From positions 1,426,001 to 1,490,000 of the forward strand of contig NW_024881503.1 of assembly GCF_019059575.1 (NCBI RefSeq): a DNA stretch of 64,000 nt, read 5' to 3'. Shown in pieces: positions 59,501-64,000 of the stretch (its first letter is position 1; the number at the start of each line of letters is the position of its first letter). A program made the translations under genes and the position numbers. The stretch is from Amphibalanus amphitrite. Its lineage: Eukaryota > Arthropoda > Thecostraca > Balanomorpha > Balanidae. The notes beneath the pieces are model-generated. The model was not told the origin of the DNA, made no database searches, and saw only the letters and a list, made by a program, of their open reading frames with translations.

Positions 59501-61113
59501 AGTTAGCATGCAATTTCAAAGTTCTTTATATGGTCATGCAGACAAAAGACGGCGCTACAAAACTGCTATCTCGGATTATCAAATTTCTGGGGTTTTGACC
59601 CCCAAAATTTCAAAAAGTAGATTTTTTAGAAAAACTAAAAAAAATCCCAAAATGTTTCCGAATTTCAAAAAACGAAATATATGTGATAGCCCCTGCGCTC
59701 TTCTATATACATACCAAATTTTAGATCGATACCTCCTTTTTTGGCCAAGTTGTAGCAAAAAAACTGTTCAAAATTGATGACGTAAAATTGTTGAACTCAA
59801 TTTTTAGCAATTCTAGACCACGTAGCGCAAAACAAAGACCACCATTGAACTCCCCGTGACGAGCTGCATCGAATCGATACCCATTGTATGCAAAAATATC
59901 AACTTTGAAATTTGACTAAATTTTACCTGACCTTGACCTGACCTTCACCAGGACATAATCTAAACTGACCCCAAAGGCTGCCTGACCAGCATAATCGCAT
60001 TTGGCATATAAAATGGACCATGAAACATGCATCACATGATATTTTCATATTGTGACCCTCGGTGACCTGACCTCTGTGACCTGACCTGGTATCAGTGACC
60101 TGAAATAGCAAATTAAGTGTTTGACGAACATTTCCCCATCGATGATTTTCAATGAAATGCATTTTACTCGATTTTAAAACGCATTTCTTGAAATGCCTGT
60201 AAACGGTGAAAATTTTACATTTGACCTGACCTGTGACGTCATCGGTTTGACCTAGGTCAATGAAATTGGGTCACAAGGTAGTTCCCTTTTGGGGCTATCC
60301 AACACCGTTTGTCGCTTGTTGCTATGTTGCGTGGTTCTCGAGATCTTAGGGGGGAGGGCAAATTGCCCCCCCCCCCCCAACACTGGGCGCGTTGCTCGGC
60401 AGACCCCAACGGGGCGCGGGTTAACCAATTTCAGGGGGAGAGATGCAGTGGCACGGGAACAATGTCCTGAATGAGGAGCCGAGGGCACACCTGACAATCC
60501 CCAGCATCGTTTCAAACCGATCAACCCAGGGTACCCTCAAAACTAGTTTAATTACCGGTCTTAGGTCAATCATTGTTCACCTTTTTTACCGCCCATAACA
60601 CAAAAGCGAAAATGTATTCACAGTTACAGTTTATTTCGTCTCCTAGCTGGGTCAAATAATCACCTCGTTGTGACCTGGAACTAAGGTTTCATGATAGGGA
60701 TTTTGAATAGGCACGAATATTGATAACGATAATTGATAACGTGATAACCTATAGTGTGAGGTGAAATTCGCCCCGCTCTAAATCCCAACTTATAGGTAGT
60801 CGTGAAGATTAAATAGAACCTAGCAAAAACAATTTTTACATGGCATTGACATGTTTGAAACACGAAGGTTAAAAATTTATTTACTAAATAGGTAGGTAGG
60901 TGCATAAAAGTCACACCGCTTACCTACTGAAAATATTTGTCGCATCGACCATTCGAAGTTTCAATGCTCAATCTAAGTTGTATCTTAATCACTTTTTGAT
61001 TTAAAGTTGGGCACGTTTTATTTCCTGGACCACCCGGTAAATAAGCATCTATGTTACTTACCTCGTTTGGGTTCGCTCCCCATCTGACTGCCCGGCGTAG
61101 ATCTTGCGGACAT
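55565..61113 (-). CDS. Unknown zinc-ribbon protein, 4 exons
   Basis: Exons on the minus strand: 61113-61062 (ATG at 61,113), 58184-58000, 57079-56887 and 56577-55565 (TAA). The introns are GT-AG and the phases are 1, 0 and 1, giving 480 residues without an internal stop. The N-terminus after MSARSTPGSQMGSEPKR carries a CASCGQR...CSCGHDL zinc ribbon like UPF0547-type domains, then a basic helix (ARQKEQRRKGKK). The middle has HHIALLGVRLHP and FRFETFADEVLEDAF. The last exon starts with FRCGQCKCAF and then a 14-residue repeat array. Function unknown. It is convergent with the KDZ gene and could be its partner or an ordinary host gene. Intron 1 (2.9 kb) holds a TTAA element. Confidence 0.72.
55640..56290 (-). 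repeat. 42-bp coding minisatellite, about 15 units
   Basis: Plus-strand unit: GGACGGATGGGGTTCGGATG then GCGTTGGAGTGGCGGGCTGGAG. The 42-bp period keeps the reading frame of exon 4. Variation is mostly one base (TTCGGA or TTTGGA, Arg or Gln codon region) and a few GAC/GAG changes. Expected to be length-polymorphic. All six frames stay open, so other frames here are artefacts. Confidence 0.9.
56887..57079 (-). CDS. Zinc-ribbon gene exon 3
   Basis: 193 nt after TTTGTTTAAG, ending GGA before GTAAGT, phase 0 to 1. The product VHILQGSGHHIALLGVRL, then FRFETFADEVLEDAFTD, looks like a mixed alpha/beta domain. I do not recognise the family. Confidence 0.75.
57085..57995. other. Intron 2 of the zinc-ribbon gene
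   Basis: Contains a region with repeated TGACCT/AGGTCA half-sites (57,455-57,500; 57,660-57,840), similar to those in the element at 58,243 and around 38,030. It is probably a diverged copy of the same mobile family. The frame at 57,621-57,815 is not supported. Confidence 0.5.
58000..58184 (-). CDS. Zinc-ribbon gene exon 2
   Basis: 185 nt after CTCGTTTCAG, ending AAG before GTATGT, phase 1 to 0. Cysteines at CASC and CSC with GHDL form a CxxC...CxCG ribbon of the type in UPF0547 proteins. A basic, probably helical segment follows (RVARQKEQRRKGKKL). Potentially nuclear and nucleic-acid binding (inference). Confidence 0.75.
58243..60420. mobile_element. TTAA element with C-rich subterminals
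   Basis: TTAA at 58,239-58,242 and 60,421-60,424. The ends are CCCGCGCCCTGCTGGG and, read inwards from the right, CCCGCGCCCCGTTGGGG. C runs lie near 58,490, 59,270 and 60,366. Further CGCGCAGTGGAAG/CTTCCACTGCGCG pairs at 58,435 and 59,277 suggest an element within an element. Rich in TGACCT direct repeats between 59,920 and 60,250. Lies in intron 1 of the minus-strand gene. No transposase seen. Confidence 0.65.
61062..61113 (-). CDS. Zinc-ribbon gene exon 1 (start)
   Basis: Encodes MSARSTPGSQMGSEPKR and ends CGAG before GTAAGT, phase 1. The other two frames of this exon meet stops in exon 2, which supports this start. Upstream of the ATG the sequence remains exon-like, so a 5' leader is expected. 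Confidence 0.6.
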
Positions 61114-61119
61114 TGCCGA

Positions 61120-63299
61120 TCCGGTCGCTTATCCCAACTCCTGGCGAATGATTGGAACAACGTGAGTTATTCCCACTCTGCCACTGCGAAGAGAGAAAAA
61201 CGTCACGGAATGTTTGCTAATGACGTCATGTAAGCTAAAATGTATATATTTATTAGGTACGCGTATGTCACTGATACAGGTAACGCGAAAAAGGGCTACC
61301 TTCGTGAAATATGAAGATATCGATGTTTTTTTCATTCTGACATTATTTTTCATGTAGGTAGGTACCTTTTAAAACAAGGTGCCGCTTCCAGATCTCGAGA
61401 ACGGCTGGGCCGATTGTGCTCAAATTTGGCACATCGCTAGAGACCGGTTAGTAGGGTGCCGTGCACAAGTCAGTTGGAGGTATTCCCTCGTTATTTACAT
61501 TAATAATGATCCTTCAACAAACATTAAAACAGATCAACTTAGGTATATCAATATATTCTTTCGGGAGCTGCTGCCGCTTTCATCAGCCGTGCCAAGTATA
61601 GGTACCGTTAAAAAAGTATGTGGTGACTCTGTCTAGGGTACTGACCTTTTGATTGTAGCTTGGATGGTGCGGTCGGGTTCGAGTTTTCCAGTTGGTACAC
61701 TTATTGCGCAATTACTTCGTCTTTCCGCCACTGCTTATGCCGCTGTGGTGCGAACTGACCACCGATTAGCAGGGAAGCACCGTCTTGCATTCCAAAGTCG
61801 TAGCTAACGCCTTACCAACGCGCGAGATGCGCCCGGTATGGTCCCGCAGTCCACGATTGGCTGTCTCCTTGAGGGGGCGGGATTTATCCGAATGGAGAGA
61901 GTGTGCGGTAGCCGCCAGGGGTGGTCCCATAGCAGGGGTGGAGAATTAGGGGTTTTGGGGGTGCTCGAGCACCCCCTGAAATTCAAAAGTCATCATATAA
62001 TAGTGCTCCAGGGGTGCTTAAATTACGTCTGCGACTCAAACTGTTTTGCGTAAGTCGCGAGGAGAGTGATGCTGCTGAAAAACGAACCTATGTGCGTTTC
62101 TACGCAAGAATTCGACGATTCTATTCGCCAGGTGCTAGAAAAGCACCCGCTGGGATTATGACAATTCTCGCATTTTCGCATTTTCGTTCCCATGTTTGGG
62201 AACGATAAACCCAAATATGGGAACGCCATGTAGGCATTGTTTGGTACGCCTATACCTAATGCTAACACACTCTCACAAAGAAAGGAATTGTTAACTGACA
62301 GCAGAAAGCTGGGTGACCATTCTGTGGTTACGTATCAATGGTCATCTCGATCTGCAGAGCAGACTTCATAAACAGTAAAGGTACAGTCCAAGGTACCGGA
62401 CAGCGTGGCGCCGGGCCGACCACGGATACTCTCATGCGTGGGTGACCGAGCGGCGCGGGGGAAGTCCCTGGCTGGTGGGTGGGTGGGGGGGGGGGGGGCG
62501 GAACGAGGGGCAGACCCCGGCGCCCTACCAGTAGAACCGTTTCACAAGGCTGAGGACTGGCCCCCAGACCGACAATAGTTTCCGCGCCCCTGGTGCAAAC
62601 AGACGTGCACCCGTGATCCCGCAGCGTCCGCCGGCCGGCGCCCGCCTGTGGCTCCCCTCCCCTCAGAATACGACACCGTGGCTCAGGTGATCATTCAACT
62701 CAGCCGCGACGTGACTATGGAAGGTTAGGAGTCAGGACCCTGCCCGGCCGTCACCGAACGTGGCAGGAGCCGAGGGTGGGACGGGGAGCTAGGAACCGTA
62801 GGAACACACATAAATCGCCCCGTCAACAGACGCACGGCAGCCTGGTGCGGGGGTGACTTGAGACGTTTCCGCCGGCCGCCACCGGCCGCTATTAGCAGCG
62901 CTGACGCCGGCCGTCGCGTCGGCAGCCGGCGGCGGCTCTGCCACTCCTGAGCACTGAAGCAAGCAGTTTTGTAGCAGGGGCGGAAGGAAGGGGAGGGGAG
63001 CGTAGAAAGCCGGAAAGGGGAGCAAAAAAGCCGAGCCCGTGCTTTCATGAGGCACACTCTCTCGGTCAGGCTCGGTCAGTCTCGGCCAGTTACTGCTGCA
63101 GTCGGGAGTGAATGCTACAACTCCGGCCTGTCTCGTAATCAGCATTCAAGAAAATACATCGACGGCTCAGAATTACACACTGTACAGTGTATTCCGTGAC
63201 CGCAGCGATGTTACAAAAACTTCATCATATCTGAGTAATATCCCTGTTCTTTAGGGACATCCTAGGCCCCAGCCAAGATACCATCCTAGCATAGGCGGC
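61120..63299. other. No gene recognised; GC-rich block at 62,400-63,130
   Basis: Holds one Helitron-like fragment (61,379-61,488). The 62,400-63,130 block is CpG-rich with repeated CTCGGTCAG near 63,060 and could be a promoter island upstream of either strand. No exon could be linked to it. Minus-strand frames there have no family signature. Confidence 0.4.
61379..61488 (+). repeat. Helitron-like module fragment, copy G
   Basis: One module only: GCCGCTTCCAGATCTCGAG, CTCAAATTTGGCACATCGCT and GTGCCGTGCACAAGTCAG. Both family ends are missing. Confidence 0.65.
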
Positions 63300-63399
63300 G
63301 GAACGGGGAGGGCACCGGGGCACCGTGCCCCCCTTTGATTTTGGCATTTTAACATTAGCCCTATGGGCGTTGCATGGAAAGAATTGCATGCATGCGCGC

Positions 63400-63560
63400 C
63401 ACGTCCGTCAGCGTACCACACGACAGGACGATATGCTGAATGTCACCACCATTAGAACGGAATCAGGCAGGAGGCGCTTTTTATATTCCGCTGTGACAGC
63501 TTTTAATAATCTGCCACAAATCATTCGTGACACGAACACGCATGGTGGTAATGTGAATAT
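63400..63560 (+). pseudogene. C-terminal remnant of a LINE reverse transcriptase protein
   Basis: The frame starting before 63,400 contains TTRQDDMLNVTTIRTESG then RRRFLYSAVTAFNNLPQIIR. The pattern R...T..GRRxFxYxAxxxxNxLPxxIR is the familiar C-terminal tail of non-LTR retrotransposon ORF2 proteins (CR1/Jockey/RTE-like). The RT core is not present, so it is a short 3' fragment. The start codon given by the open frame (63,325) is not meaningful. Confidence 0.65.
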
Positions 63561-64000
63561 CGTGAGAGCCCTCACTGTAAAAAACCATAACACGCTTCGT
63601 GTTATGTTATATGGACAAAAACGACTCGGTATAACCGTGTGATGTTACACGTTTAGTGATGTTATCTTACACGGAAAGGCCGTGTTAGGTAACACTAGAA
63701 CGAGTTCTAAGTCTATCGTTTGCAGTGTTCCGCTACTCGCTAAAGACGTGCTTCGAGTTTGATAACTCGTCATTGACTTTCTAGTGTATTGAAAGGCGTG
63801 CTACAATACTCACATTAAACATGTAAGGTGTTAATTAGCTACACTCGTGTTACTGTGCTCTGCTTCGGAATCCTAATAGTGTTAACATATCGGAGTATAA
63901 GATGTTATTGAGCACGCTAAAAACGTGCGTGTTTCGTAGCTCGGTTCGTGTTCATATACTTCCCGTCCAGTACCTACCTCCTTTTAGAATGTATATTAAC
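63561..64000. repeat. Repeated TAACACG/CGTGTTA motifs, no gene
   Basis: The motif and its complement recur, including the perfect hairpin CATAACACG-CTT-CGTGTTATG at 63,586-63,606. Others lie near 63,625-63,690. Possibly a palindromic MITE continuing beyond the window or the 3' region of the LINE remnant. Confidence 0.4.

Noticed and set aside
61937..61985. CAGGGGTGGAG as another hAT left end
   Set aside because: No complementary right end or 8-bp duplication was found.

Overview
The window looks like nuclear DNA of an animal, probably an invertebrate, rich in introns and transposons. Its coding capacity is split into short exons with GT-AG borders, and most of it consists of nested mobile elements with recognisable ends. 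No bacterial operons, ribosome binding sites, rRNA, tRNA genes or CRISPR arrays are visible. I cannot name the species. Many of the longer open frames lie in repeats and are not genes.

Layout. 1-14.5 kb: no convincing gene. It holds a 96-bp tandem repeat, Helitron-like repeats with an inserted MITE, a 1.9-kb hAT-like element with an exact 8-bp target duplication, a G/T-rich low-complexity tract and several TTAA-flanked MITEs. 14.5-20.5 kb: a foldback-type element made almost wholly of about 39 copies of a 144-bp unit that invert at 19,419. 20,991-32,717: a minus-strand LTR element with two 648-bp LTRs (one difference seen), a GTTT target duplication, a tRNA-Tyr-like primer-binding site and a polypurine tract, but no gag or pol frame. 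Its interior holds a 2.9-kb hAT-like element that itself carries a Tc1/mariner remnant and a smaller hAT-like element.

35.7-52.4 kb: the best gene, a plus-strand KDZ (Kyakuja-Dileera-Zisupton) family transposase in 12 supported exons plus a proposed 4-nt start exon. All phases agree, giving about 880 residues without an internal stop. Its introns hold two almost identical 1,071-bp TTAA elements, Helitron-like repeats and palindromic MITEs. 55.6-61.1 kb: a convergent minus-strand gene of four phase-consistent exons (about 480 residues) with an N-terminal zinc ribbon, a CxxCxC cluster and a C-terminal array of 14-residue proline-rich repeats encoded by a 42-bp minisatellite. 61-64 kb: mostly noncoding, with a GC-rich stretch and the C-terminal remnant of a LINE.

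How they may work together (inference): the transposase and the convergent zinc-ribbon gene may be one large KDZ transposon with an accessory gene, or a domesticated transposase beside an unrelated host gene. I could not find terminal inverted repeats enclosing both, so this is the main open question.
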